A stretch of 64,000 nucleotides of DNA, taken from assembly GCA_963678675.1 (NCBI GenBank), contig OY783195.1:6024001-6088000 (forward strand), read 5' to 3'. A program made the position numbers and the translations under genes. How positions within the stretch are numbered: the first letter of the stretch is position 1; every line of letters begins with the position of its first letter. Below the pieces are notes generated by a model. The model saw nothing but the letters and a program-made list of their open reading frames with translations, did no database searches and was not told the DNA's origin. This DNA comes from Xiphydria camelus (Eukaryota; Arthropoda; Insecta; Hymenoptera; Xiphydriidae). Shown piece after piece: positions 1 through 11,598 of the stretch.

Positions 1-160
1 AAAAAATATGAAGTACATTTGGAAAAATAAATATATTACTGGTCTGACATCACGACATTTGAATTTGTTTGAGACTTCATTTTAGTAAAAAAGAGCTCAT
101 TCTTCTTGACTACTCATACGAATAATAGGCATAAACACACACACGCGCGCGCGCGCGCGT
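1..160. repeat. Mariner left-flank repeat, with CA/CG microsatellite
   Basis: This stretch is homologous to 25153-25170 plus 26427-26617. Shared blocks include GGTCTGACATCACGACATTT and TTCTTGACTACTCATACGAA. At 136-163 lies (CA)n followed by (CG)n; the partner copy has a (GT)/(GC) run in the same place. The shared sequence reaches the window edge, so its left limit is unknown. Confidence 0.8.
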
Positions 161-1373
161 GTGAGTCATTTGAAAAGTTTCCGGCCTTTTTAGGAAAAAC
201 ATATATTTCAATCCATCATTTCTCCCAACCTTTCAAGCCATCAGAAAAAATTCTTTTTGTCCACCTTAAAAATACCGGTCTACAGCGTTTTCCACCTCGG
301 CATTTGTCTCACATTTTTTCCCCCCAAGAAATGTTAGATCCAGGTTTTATCGACAGTTGTCAAACGTCGCAACAATTCAGCTGGATGTTTTTTATACAGA
401 TCAACACTTGCGCGACGTGTCAAGCCGTACGCAGATTGTTCCGGCAAAAGAGAGACAAAACTTTGAATAATCACGTCGGTAATATCGCGCTTACTGACTT
501 GTTTTTTCTATCTCGTCGCCTCCCACCTCGAGGCCCGAGCTCGGACGAACGACGAGCTATTGGGTTCGTTCCAACTAACACAAGAACTGGTTCTGAACTC
601 GACGGAGTGTACGCAGTCTGATTTTTGGGACGACTAGGTCACACTGCGCACACTCCGTCGAGTTCAGAACCAGTTCTGGTGTTAGTTGGAACGAACCTAT
701 TGTCACAGTCGTCGAATACAATCCGCTAAGGTGACATCAATAAACTTTACTCTCGAATTTCGTACGTTACATGCGGCTCAATTCATTTCTCTTTCTCTGC
801 CTTTCTGCATTCTCTCAATCTTACTCCGATCATTAATTGCTATTCGCTTAATACGCTACACAGATAATTTCCTCATACCCAAATTCTCGTACAAAATGTT
901 GTGGAGCCGTTCATCTGATATCTTGCAAGCCTCAGCAATCTCCTTCACGATCAATCGATGATCTTCCATCACAGTTTCATGCACCACAAGTCCACAATTT
1001 CGTCAGTTTAAACAGTTGTTGGGCGCCTAGACGCTAGCTAGAACGTTCCTCACCAACAATGCTAATACGGCCACGTTTTTACTCAGCCACCCAATGATTA
1101 ACGGTTGTGTACGACACTTCACCGTTTGCTAACTCGTCTTTTATTTCCTGAGTTTTTTTCCCTTCAAATAAAGGAGCTTGATTATCATTATCGACAAAAA
1201 ATATCTCCTGTGAACTTTATAAAAGTGCCATGAGCAAAGTACTGATCGGAATGACTTGAAATTTTTATGGGGTACATGAATCAACGTCATCTCTCTCTAT
1301 CAGACGATAGCAAGAATTAAATTCTATCATGACTTCTTGTCAATAAGGTCGGACACTTTTCAAATGACCCTCG
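161..1373 (-). mobile_element. Mariner element, copy 1, disrupted by a ~420-bp insertion
   Basis: The right end reads (inverted) CGAGGGTCATTTGAAAAG, next to TA at 1374; the left end is GAGTCATTTGAAAAG at 162. The minus strand carries mariner transposase relics homologous to copy 2 at 26.6-27.5 kb, including the region around the first catalytic aspartate and the N-terminal helix-turn-helix region. Frames are broken in several places. Relative to copy 2, about 421 bp are inserted after position 436. The element abuts a (CA)n/(CG)n run on the left and a partial CACTGAG MITE on the right. Confidence 0.8.
437..857. mobile_element. Insertion within mariner copy 1, containing a hairpin
   Basis: Copy 2 of the mariner reads straight across this point. 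Here the sequence between ACGCAGAT (429-436) and ACACAGAT (858-865) is extra; these flanks could be an 8-bp target duplication with one mismatch. I see no TIR at the outer ends. Inside, 563-617 and 644-696 are inverse copies of each other with a few mismatches, starting GGTTCGTTCCAACTAACAC, giving a ~53-bp-arm hairpin. Confidence 0.6.
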
Positions 1374-1375
1374 TA

Positions 1376-1540
1376 GTTATTTTAACTGCATGTCTAGTTA
1401 TTCCAAATACACGTCTAGTTATTATAACCAGAAAATAATCAGCTTAATTGAGCACAGATGGAGAGGATCCATATTTCACCAAACAGTTTAGTCGTCGTCT
1501 CCAGAATTTTGGTTAGATTGATCAAGTTTTTCTCTCAATG
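1376..1540 (+). mobile_element. CACTGAG-family MITE, right part only
   Basis: It contains the family's internal units (TAGTTATT..TAACT) and the conserved block GGATCCATATTTCACCAAAC, then TTTTTCTCTCAATG at the end, next to TA. The left half is missing; the mariner end sits in its place. Confidence 0.65.
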
Positions 1541-3891
1541 TACACGCATCCAGTGCCAACCCTTTATGCCAGTGTGGCTGGCCGACGATGCTTGCCAAAA
1601 TTGCCAGTCGTTCGAATCCACCCCCGCAACGAGGTCACCCTCCCAAAACCGTGGGAGGTCGAAACGTATAATGCATCCCTCGGTAATCCCAGCATGATCG
1701 ATCGAAGAAGTTCAACGCGCACACGAAGAGGTAGGATTTTCGCTCGTGTTCGACCTGCCGGTCTATAAAACCGGCACCAACTATACGCATACAACCCCCA
1801 CTCCCATAAATCTGTCGTTAAGTAACACGGGAAGAATTTGCGCGTGGAAAATTTTATCCGAAACAGGTTAGAGACCGCGTGGCAACGAGACGCATCCGGT
1901 TTATTAGATTGGACGATCGATGGGAGTCCATTAGAGAATTGCGAGGTCCGAAAGAGCATCTATTGTTCGTAACGCGACAGGCGTGCGGCGTATACACGGT
2001 GTGGCAGGTGTACGCATGTGTACGGGCGGTGCAGGGTATTGGAAACCGTCCTAACGGAGATAAATGGCGTGGTGCGATCTCCCGACGCGCGAATTTCTTG
2101 CGTCCGTTAATTTCGAGGCGGAGGTCAAGATCAGTCTTAATTCCGCATGGATAAGCGAGCGGTTCTCATCATTTTTTTTGACATTTCAAGAGAAACCGCC
2201 GAAATGCGATCCGGTTAAGATGATACCAGCCGTTTCCGGAACTTCGAATGTTTTCATCCCTTGTTTCTCTCCAGTCGAAATGCGGAAACTACTTTAAACC
2301 ATTTTGATTCTAAATAGAACCTCTTTCTTTAGGTCCTTTTCATCCCTGTTATCCTATTGAATACCTGAATGGCTTAAAATGACGACTTGGGTTTATACAT
2401 ACGTTACGGGAATGAATACGAGTTCGGACAATATTTTCAAATACGACTGTACCCATATGGCACATCGCTATAGCTGTACATCGGTGTAATCACGTTTCAC
2501 TCGGAGATATCGACTGTTGGTCGGATGATACGGAAACGGCGGATCGGAACATTTCAAAGGAAGCCATTTCACATCGATCGGTCGACACGGCCACATTGGT
2601 AGATTAACAAGCCATTCGGGCTGATGAATCCCGGGCGAATATGGAATGTCGAAGCGGAGAAATTGGGGCAGAATTTTTTCGGATACTTGCGACGACGCGC
2701 TCAGAGAAAAATCTGGTTCAAAGAACTAAAATTTACATCGTTGTGGAATTCTTTTTTTTAGATTAAAATGATTCTATAAATGATAAATTTAGTAAATACT
2801 CCATATGTACTTAATTAATTAAACTAGAACGCCCTTTAAATTTCTCGACGGAAAGATCGTCCCGCACTGGCGGCGTTGAAAGGCGGTACCTATTTCGATT
2901 GATGTACATTTTTTTAATAGCCCGTAAAAAGTCGCGGGCATGATGCATTTTAAAACCGCGTCAAAGTATAGCCACGCTTTATTGTACCGCGTTAACACTC
3001 TCCCACGTTCCATTAGCTACGGGCCCATCGCACCAGTGCGTTGCAATAACGCGAAGTATAAAAACGCCTCCTTCAACTCGGAATAATATTATTTCAATCA
3101 ATTGCGAGAAGGAATAATATCGAACGGCCGAACGTGTATTCCCAGCGGAGCAGCTACTTCGAAATCCACCGGCTGAAACCTCGGGTAGAATCAATCGTTC
3201 CTTTCTCTCGGCTTCCTCTACGCATCGGAAAGCACACCGAATTCAAACAAAAGTAAAATCGCCAGAAGTTTCATGTTGGCGTGCGCACTTCAACGACGAC
3301 CGTGAACCCACATTTTTCACGGATCGGCGTGTGCGCTAACCGTTTTATTTTTTTCCCCCACCCCCAAATGTACATATACGGAGCATTGCGCCGCGAGCTT
3401 CGCGCAGCAACCCTCTCGCGTAAAAGTAATATCACAAAACCTCGGCAAATTGTTAAATTGACGCTGCAACGAGGGCCAGGGGTATATTTGGTGAGATCGT
3501 TTCTGCTTTTTTAAAGCGTGCTTCTCATGCGTGTAACTCTGTAGATATGCATATTTTTAAAATGGTTTATGTGCCGTTGAATTGAATAAAACCATTTTTT
3601 GCGAGAACTTTTATACGCGTGTGTAGGAAACGAATTCAAGGAACAGCGATGGGGAGTTTGTTAAAGATTTTTCTTGAGTATCTATATTTCATTTTTTAAG
3701 TTTCATGGTGATACGTTATTGTGGTAAAGACGGATTGGTTTCATTTCAATTGACGAATGATGCTCGTATGAGTGCTTAGGTGCCATGGAAATAATTAAAA
3801 AAAGAATAACAAATTTTGGTGGTTATACATAAGTATCTACATATTGACTAGTATCAGAAAAAAGCACGTGTCATTTCATTATCATTTCAGA
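1541..3891. other. No gene seen; one weak tRNA-like patch
   Basis: No open frame here looks coding. At 1579-1619, TGGCCGACGATG and GTTCGAATCC resemble the pol III A and B boxes, only ~31 nt apart, so at best a damaged tRNA-derived SINE head. The rest is mixed AT/GC DNA without recognised structure. Confidence 0.4.
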
Positions 3892-3988
3892 ACATCTTAA
3901 CTCGTTGCTATGCAAGAAAACGTCGTAAGTTAGATCGATGTTAGGAAGGACTTATGACGTTTTTTGCATAGCAACGGGTTACGATATT
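3892..3988. repeat. Snap-back hairpin
   Basis: Arms 3892-3930 and 3950-3988 are inverted copies centred on GTTGCTATGCAA, with a ~19-nt loop. Weaker inverted similarity continues outwards (ACTAGTATC near 3849 against GATACCAGT near 4025), so the element may span about 3846-4030. Confidence 0.6.
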
Positions 3989-4081
3989 TCTCAACGACAG
4001 TGAAAAGACTTGTTTTTTACTGGTATCGATCGATATGATACCAGAATATGATAACAAGTAACAGGTAAACAAAATAATCAT

Positions 4082-4289
4082 TTTATACGGTAAAAAAGAT
4101 ATACGTAGTGTTTTTCAACTGTTTTTACATTGCGGTAGAGTAATTTTTCTTTCGAATACGTTAAATCGTGATAGTTTGTTCGCATTACAATTTACTAGTT
4201 TCGAAGGAAAAATTGTTCTTCGGTACAGTAGGAATATCCGAAAACCCTTACATGTACCTCTTTCATTGTAAACACAGTAAAATTTACTA
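4082..4289 (-). mobile_element. Small palindromic MITE, copy 1 (minus)
   Basis: Read on the minus strand it aligns along its length with 5652-5873: AGTAAATTTTACTGTGTTTA, then AAAGAGGTAC, then AACTATCACGATTT, then AAAAATTACT. Both copies begin with the AGTAAATTTTACT terminus. Confidence 0.65.
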
Positions 4290-5651
4290 GGTATATCGGT
4301 ATTTCCATGTACACTTTACACGTTCGATTATTCGATAAAAAACGATCCGACTTCCCACGGAATTCTCCATGCGTATTCTCCATTCTTATGTTATAAACAT
4401 CCGCCCACAGCTAACAATTTCATATTCTATAAAAATCGTAAGAACGTTTCCAGAGCAAATTTTAGGGCCCGTTTATAGAGGGCAGGTTTGTTCTAAGAAC
4501 ATTTTCAAAACGTTCTTACAACACTTACAGGGCTACATTAGCAGTTATCTTATAAATGTTCTATAAATTATGCTCTAAGAACGTTCTTGCAACAAATTTA
4601 AAAAGCAATTCAGTTTCTGAAGGCAAAATAGTCTCATGTGTCACATTAGTGCAACAATTCAGTGTTCTAGATACAACTATAAAACATTAACAGAATATAA
4701 AACTCCGGTTACTCTAAATTTATAGAACTACTTTGCTAGCTGGGCGCCCTGCATGTGCTCCCCGAGAGTGCCTCAACCAACGCCAAATCTCGCTCGACGA
4801 GGGCGGTTCGTCCAGCTGTGACGAGGAGTAAAGTCGAAAAAAAGTATTCGTCCGCTGCCTCGCAGCGAGACAGAAAATGAGAGAAGAAAGGAAAACGATA
4901 TGGACGAGACTCTGCATTATCCGCTTACAGTCGACCGTGAGGGAGGGAGAGGGTTCGTATATCGTGTATCCCCTTGACTCGCAACCCTCCGCTTCAAGCC
5001 GGTTGTCGCGCCGCGTACCTACCCGCGGAGGGTGCCCTCGGCAACGCGGCACCCACCTCCGTCAACGGGGTAAGTCCTCCCTCGACGCGCGGCGAAGAGA
5101 GAGACAAAGAGAAAGCGAGGGAGTTCCGTCGTATCTCTCCGACGAGTTCCAAGGCGCGGAATTCCCCTGTAATTTTCGGAGCGATTTAACCGAAAATTCG
5201 CGCCGCGGGAAGTCGAGCGCGCCCGTTTCATTTCGGCACCCCCAAAGGCCCACTCCCCATCGCCCCGAGTAGCGAGATCCCCGTAGCGCGCTAGTAGAAA
5301 ATGCCGCAAACGTCCCGCCGCAAATCCTGCCTTTTCATTTGGTGCTAAACAACGTCGCCGTCTTTCCAGAACGAAATAACGACGGCGTGGAACGGGAAGG
5401 GACGAAGCGGCGCGGTGTAAGGGCCGACAACATCTCTGATCTAGGAGCGACGACGCGCCTGCCGTAAACTGGGGGCGCTTTGACGTATATACGGGGTTAC
5501 TTTTACAGCTTGGGCTTTCGGACGGGTTTTGTACCTTGTTATTATTATTATATAGTGTGTACCTTCTGTTCTGGTTTGTCATGAAATACATAGCGAGGGC
5601 AGGCGACGAATACATACGAGGCATTGTGACGTACGTGGAAAGACTGATGCG
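4290..5651. other. Intergenic: GC-rich, CpG-rich block
   Basis: 4430-4600 contains repeated TAAGAACRTTYT motifs. 4730-5520 is a GC- and CpG-rich block flanked by AT-rich DNA. The long minus-strand frame inside it (5019-5624) is arginine-rich, low-complexity and overlaps other frames, so I do not call it a gene. A promoter island for a gene outside this view is possible but not shown. Confidence 0.4.
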
Positions 5652-5873
5652 AGTAAATTTTACTGTATTTACAATAAAAGAGGTACCTACATATAAGGGT
5701 TTTATACGGATGTTTCTATTGTGCTCAAGAATAATTTTTCCTCAGAAACTAATAAATTGTAAAGTAAACTATCACGATTTGATTTTTTCAAGGAAAAATT
5801 ACTGCACCGCACTGTAAAAACATCTGGAACCCTCACGTGTTCCTTTTTTATGGTAAATGCAGTAAAATTTACT
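5652..5873 (+). mobile_element. Small palindromic MITE, copy 2
   Basis: Termini are AGTAAATTTTACTGTATTTA and the inverse of AGTAAATTTTACTGCATTTA, a TIR of about 30 bp with few mismatches. About 222 bp, no coding capacity. Paired with the inverted copy at 4.1-4.3 kb. Confidence 0.7.
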
Positions 5874-6125
5874 GGTATTAGTCGTTCCGTGTAGGACGTT
5901 TCATCTGTAGGGTGCTCGAGGATAAGATACTAATTAGTATATAAGGCCATGACCATGATGAGAGCATATAGGAACTGTTGAAGTCGTGAGATATCGATCG
6001 ACATAATAATAATAATATTAATAAGGTATACAACATTTTACGTATGCGGCATGATATGCAAATATGCGGAGGAAAAGGATTAATAATAAAAAATCATGGG
6101 AAAACCCATGAGTGCTTGCAGTATA

Positions 6126-6351
6126 TCCCAACAACAGGGCTTCTCGAGGCGTGACGTTGAATTTTTTAATAGATACGGCGTAGCTTTTACAGTTCGTAAC
6201 AGTATAAACTTCTGTTTATACGGTAAAATTTTCTAATCTTCTGTTAATATACATCGAATGTTTAGGGGTTTATACTGCAACGAACAGTAAAAAGTACGCT
6301 ATATCTATTACAAAATTCAATGTTTCAATTTGAGGAGCCCTGTTACTGGGA
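6126..6351. mobile_element. Inverted-repeat MITE
   Basis: Left TCCCAACAACAGGGCTTCTC matches the inverse of the right end GAGGAGCCCTGTTACTGGGA with small gaps. Inner arms GATACGGCGTAGCTTTTACA and the inverse of AGTAAAAAGTACGCTATATC also pair, so the whole 226 bp can fold. Confidence 0.6.
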
Positions 6352-6414
6352 TTCACATTGTAAACATTATTAAGCCTTTTTCTCCGTATATTATCTGTAT
6401 ACAGATTTCCGGGA

Positions 6415-6592
6415 TCTTTACTTCCGCTTCCGACAAATTATATCCGGCGTATTTTGTCGGAGGAATATTCGGCGGGAGAATTCATCCTTCCTTCCTTTAA
6501 TTTCGTACGAAAATTTCGAAATTCACAGATGTGTGGCCCATTATTGAATGCGGGGATTATTATACGTTTTCTCTCCACTTTCTGATAATGAT
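6415..6592. repeat. Dispersed repeat shared with 49.05-49.22 kb
   Basis: CTTTACTTCCGCTTCCGACA, then TATTT(T/C)G(T/C)CGGAGG(A/G)ATATTC, then GGGATTATTATAC and CATTTTCTGATAA-like blocks occur in the same order at both places, with indels. Function unknown. Confidence 0.6.
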
Positions 6593-7686
6593 TACATGTG
6601 GGAGTTCCCGGGAAAATACTGGTAAGAAAAGACCTCCCTTGAATTAGCAGTACATAATATTATGCATGCACATAGTTAAAGATTTTATGTTGAAATCAGT
6701 CCCATCTCTCTACGTTAAAATTAACCCATTTTTCATGTTAGTACAACATATTTTTTGTCAAAATTAATACAAATATTGTAAAATCTACATAAAGATTAAG
6801 CTTATCTTAACATAAACAGAGGAGTGGACCGATTCCAACATAACATTTTCAACTGTGTGTATGAGATAATTATTTTAAAACGTTAATTTTATTAAGCCGT
6901 TAAATCTATTAGAACCTAAATTTACCAGCTGTTAAATTGATTAGAACCTAAATTCCTAAAAAAAATACTCGACGAGGATTATGTACGAGTACAATTTTCC
7001 AAAATTCAAGGCCTCTATATTTCGTTAAAAAAATCGCGTCAAAATAATGTACCTTCCCGATTTAGGGTAATTCTCCCTGTAATTTAGGACGTAACGCGCG
7101 AGCCGGAACTACGCGAAGGGTCGCAATGTGTGAGAAGGACGCGTCGTTTACACGCGAACGGTCGGGTGGCGTTGAAGAGCTGCAGGTGGTGCCACGGACC
7201 GGTGGGGCTTATCCGGGGGCGGAAATCTCACACGCGCCAAGCTTCACTCTCAGCTCTATAATCGCAAGACGGAGATAAGATTGCCCGGTTAAACGTGAGG
7301 AGGGCGAGGGCGAGAGAGGCGCTCTTGTTTGCTCGTCCCAACCTTAACCCAACCTAAACCTTGACCAAAACCGCGTGTGTCTGAGGCGCGCCGCACGATT
7401 TAGCTTCTCGTACTCGGGTTGTACCCCATAAACCTGCACTCGGCGGGCGAGTCGGATTCGCTACGCGTACCAAATTGAACGGCCCGTGTTGCGGGGAGTA
7501 GACCAAATTAATTCCATACCGTTTTATACCGCACGCCATCGCCTCGAATTCAACCCCCGCGACGCGCGACAGGTGGGGGTTGCGGCATTAATTGAAAAAT
7601 TTGTAGCTCGAAGGGTTAATAATGAGAATTAGCGTCGTCGAAAATCGAGGGATCCGGAATTTCAACACGCTGCACGTCGTGGAATA
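6593..7686. other. Intergenic, no gene seen
   Basis: AT-rich to about 7080, then CpG-rich to about 7560. The short frames here show no recognisable domain. A run at 7340-7370 contains AACCCAACCTAAACC, too short to be telomeric. Confidence 0.4.
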
Positions 7687-8302
7687 GTCGGGGTTAGTTG
7701 TAACAGGGGTAAGTAGTAACAGGCGTTTTATAGGATGACACAATTTTCAGCGATACATGAAATCGGGTTTTAGTTAAGCCAGGTGTCGTTAACAACCGTC
7801 GCAATCGACCAATCAACTGTGCGTCTTCGCCGAAGAAAGTTTTGTGTGTGACGTGAAATTTTGAGAAGTAAGTTTTAATTTTCATTTCCGTAATTTTGGT
7901 TCGTACTTTTTATTATAAAGCCTTATGCAACATTCACTATGTAATATTAGGTACGAAAGTCTTCCACAGTAACAAGCATGTTTTATTAATAATACAATAT
8001 ATGAACTCTATATATTTTATTTCAATTCATAGTGAAAATAACCATGTGGGGCTTAATGTAACAATTTCTTGGTATAACGTTGTCAAACGGAAAATGAAAT
8101 ATTGAATAATTTACGGTATCTAAGTTTCATCATAGGTATATTATTGTGTATAAAAACATAACTAGAAGAAATGGCGTTGATGTAGTATTAAAAATAGCTA
8201 AGCCTTAAGATTTATAAGTGTTTTATTATACTTATCCTCAATAATCATAATAACTCGTTTCTGTTACTACTTGCCCCATACCTGTTACAACTATCCCTAA
8301 CG
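7687..8302. mobile_element. Pogo-like MITE with tandem end motifs
   Basis: The left end GTCGGGGTTAGTTGTAACAG, followed by GGGTAAGTAGTAACAGG, matches the inverse of the right end (TCGTTAGGGATAGTTGTAAC, GGGGCAAGTAGTAACAG) over about 35 bp. The end layout (two successive GGGGTTRGTTG-like motifs) is that of the pogo-like element at 25.2 kb. A TA precedes the left end; the right target base pair is unclear. No transposase sequence remains. Confidence 0.7.
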
Positions 8303-9860
8303 AAGGGGCGAGAAGTAACATTCAATTTTGTTCACTAAAACTGGATTGATATCGAATTTATTGATTGGATATACTACTTTAATATTAGGAATGGTAGCTG
8401 AATAAATGAGCTAAATGCCCATGATAAAATACTTTCTATTTTTTTTTTTTTTCATTAGACCCAAGCTACAGGTAATCATTTGAAAAGTGTCACAACTAGC
8501 TCTGCTCTCCCCTAGAATAATTGTTTGCCAAATTGTGCACACGCATTTGATTTTACGCGTGATTTTGCACAAAAAATCTGTATTGTATACGTATGGATTT
8601 TTCACCGAAAAGCCGGCTTTGAACGTTATTTCATCCGACGGATTATGTTAAAAAGTTCCTAACCGAATACGGTCGTAAACGAGGAAAAAAAATGGAGCAG
8701 CGATGCCTCGCCGAATATTTCAATTTTTACATTCCAAGCCGTTGTTAAAAACTACGAGGGAATCAAAATTTTGAATGTATTGTTATGCGTTGCTCCAAAA
8801 AATAACGGAAAAATATTTCGTAAAACAACGCACTCGGGTCTACTCTCATAATACCTGGAAAATATATCTCCTCGCTCGTGGGTTGATCCTTCCGAATATC
8901 AGCGTCAAGCCATTTCACCTGACAGAAAGAATTAAACGGTTCCTATAACCACAGCCACGCCAGCGAATGAGAAAAAACGAGCGAAGTATCGACGTCGAAT
9001 CTCTCATCGACACTCGTATATTGGCTCTCGTCGACGAGACACGTTCGACGGGCTCGCCTCCTTTGAAGAGATAAAAAATTGGAAACCACCGGATAATCTG
9101 GCTTCGAATGGCTCTCTTCGTGATAAATTATCGCTGAATTCGCTGAACGGAACGCGATGCTCGAGAGCCGCGATGGATGGGGGAGTCCTTGGCGTGGTGC
9201 GGGGGTGGAGGGGTGGCGGCGGGCGTTGGCGGTAATGTCGTGGCGTATAACGGTGCAGTTGGAAGTTGGAAGTAGGGTGAAGAGAGGCGAAGAGCGAAAG
9301 CGAGAGAGAGATAGAGATATACATAGAAAGGAGAGAAAGGAATGAGAGAAGCAAATGGAGAGAGAAAGGACGCGGAGAGGAAGAGAGGGAAGGGAAGAAG
9401 AACACTGTGAATACCGCGTGTCGCGGTATTTCGCCCCCCACTCCGTCTCACTATACACGCCGCGCACATCAAGCGAATCGAGCGAATTCAACGACTCTTT
9501 TGCGACGAAAGACGAACGTTAACCGACCAGTCGCTCTTTAAAGTTCGTCGAGGCTTTCCCCGTGTCCCATCAAAGGCTCTTCCATCCGCCCGAGAAGAGA
9601 CAAAGAGGCCTTCGGTTTTACAACTCGCAATTTCAACCCCCCCCCCCCCTCCTTCGCGCGCGCTTTTCTATCTTCCAGGGATTCCCCGGCATTCGTTCTC
9701 ATCGACGAATAAATGTTTACGCGAGCTTTTTGAGGGCGCTCAACACTGGGAGAGACCGAACTTGACGATGTCTTTGCAGTGAAAGAGTTTTTGTTACAGT
9801 ACTGGCTGCCGTTTAATTGTAAAAGCTCGAAAGTACGCGAGTTTTTTAATTTTTTTTTTT
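8303..9860. other. Intergenic: AT-rich, then CpG-rich block 8.94-9.77 kb
   Basis: The AT-rich part holds nothing I recognise. 8940-9770 is GC-rich with a purine-rich run on the plus strand (9250-9400) and a C tract at 9638-9650; its long minus-strand frames are serine/leucine low-complexity products of that run. No supported gene. Confidence 0.4.
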
Positions 9861-10156
9861 TTAATTTCAGAATTCTGGATTATCATTATTCGCGAGAATA
9901 AAGTATGAACTTTAACTTTTATCGACATCGAAGAAGGCGAATAAAATTGTTATCGTAGAATTATTATTGGAAAATTTTCGCTGTCGTTCAAATTTTAAAC
10001 ATTTTTCGAAAATTTCAGAATTCTGGATGACAATCTACTTATACGCAAGAATAAAGCGTCAGCTTTAATTTAATCAAATCAAGGCGAAGAAGGCGAATCA
10101 AATTATTTAAATTGTGGAATTTATTATTGAAAAATGTTGATCATCGTTCTAATAAA
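9861..10156 (+). repeat. Two-copy tandem duplication, period ~148 bp
   Basis: Both units begin TTTCAGAATTCTGGAT, continue with CAAGAATAAAG/GAGAATAAAG and GAAGAAGGCGAAT, and end AATTTATTATTG-like. Diverged by substitutions. It ends just before the foldback element. Confidence 0.6.
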
Positions 10157-10180
10157 ACAGAAGTATCCAGTTGACGATAT

Positions 10181-11273
10181 ACAGGGTGCCCGTAAAGTAT
10201 GGAAACGGTTGAATATCTCGAAAAGTACGCTTCAGAACGGGAAACGAAAAAATACGTATCCGATATTTTTTTAAAAACTATCAAATGATACCAAGATTGA
10301 TCCCACACCCCAATCCCTGTGGGTGGGACAGGGGGAAGCTTCAAAATCTTAAATAGGAACCCCCACTTTTGATTGCATATTCGAATTCTACATTAAAACC
10401 TAGATAACTTTTATTTGAAACATTTTTTTCGATTCATGGCAGATGGCGCTATAATCGACGAAATTCAATTTTTTCGGTTTTTGCAATTGAGAGTCGATTT
10501 ATTCGATTCTGCAATACAATTGCGATAGAAATTTACATTTTTTATTCTCATACTTGATATTTTTGTTAAAAATTTAATTTAGTTTTGCAAATTTGAAGTG
10601 CAGATGCGTTCTGTACCTGGAATTCCCCCGGCGGACGGTATATTCCGGGAATCGTAGCTATTCTTTCACTAGTAGTCCGTTTTAATGATATCCGTTAACC
10701 TGAGTACACGTAAACAGGTACCGCTAATTGCCGAGCCTTCCGGACCCTCAAACCTCGATGTATTCCGAAAGGGATTATCCTTGAGTAATTAGCTTATTTC
10801 CTCTAACGGAACTTAGTGCGTCACGGGGAATTCCAGGTACAGAACGCATCTGCACTTCAAATTTGCAAAACTAAATTAAATTTTTAACAAAAATATCAAG
10901 TATGAGAATAAAAAATGTAAATTTCTATCGCAATTATATTGCAGAATCGAATAAATCGACTCTCAATTGCAAAAACCGAAAAAATTGAATTTCGTCGATT
11001 ATAGCGCCATCTGCCATGGATCGAAAGAAATGTTTCAAATAAAAGTTATGTAGTTTTTAATGTAGAATGCGAATATGCTATCAAAAGTGGGGGTTCCTAT
11101 TTAAGATTTTGAAGCTTCCCCCTACCCCACCCACAGGGGTTAGGGTGTGGGATCAATCTTGGTATCATTTGATAGTTTTTAAAAAAAATATCGGATACGT
11201 ATTTTTTCGTTTCCCATTCTGAAGCGTACTTTTTTAGATATTCAACCGTTTCCATACTTTACGGACACCCTGA
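10181..11273. mobile_element. Long-arm foldback DNA element, copy 1
   Basis: Begins ACAGGGTGCCCGTAAAGTAT and ends with the near-inverse. Arms 10181-10628 and 10826-11273 (448 bp each) are nearly perfect inverted copies around a ~200-bp unique core. The left arm is shorter than in copy 2, suggesting a ~100-bp deletion in this copy. No protein is encoded. The superfamily is not recognised; the ACAGGGTG terminus is also seen at 49706. Confidence 0.9.
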
Positions 11274-11336
11274 GTCTGATGCTTCGACGCCCGATATATT
11301 TTGAAGCGAAATACTTTAAGGTTTTGATTTATGTAT

Positions 11337-11598
11337 CACGCAAAAAGAACTTGGTCAAAATGACAACACGCATCTGGGTAAATGAGTTTAGTTATTCCAA
11401 CCAAAATAGTGGTAACTTGAACCAAATATCAAGTTATTATAATTACATGTTTAGTTATTTCGACTACACGTCTGGTTAATCTAATCAAAAAATGATCAGT
11501 CTAACTAGACAGATGGAGAGAGGATCCATATTTCATCAAACGGTTTGGTTAGGGTCTCCATAATTTTGGTTTCATTTACCGGGTTATTTTTCTCAGTG
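11337..11598 (+). mobile_element. CACTGAG-family MITE
   Basis: Degenerate left end CACGCAAAAAGAACTTGGTC; right end TTTTTCTCAGTG followed by TA. Inside are the family's TAGTTATTNNRACTAC units and the block GGATCCATATTTCATCAAAC. Confidence 0.75.

Noticed and set aside
1579..1619. tRNA gene
   Set aside because: A-box- and B-box-like strings are too close together and no cloverleaf can be drawn.
5019..5624. 201-codon minus-strand frame
   Set aside because: Arginine-rich low-complexity product of a GC-rich block; overlapping frames on the other strand.
7340..7372. Telomere-like AACCTAAACC
   Set aside because: Only one partial CCTAA unit; not a repeat array.
8943..9491. 182-codon minus-strand frame rich in Ser/Leu/Pro
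   Set aside because: Created by a purine-rich run on the plus strand; three overlapping frames read equally long.
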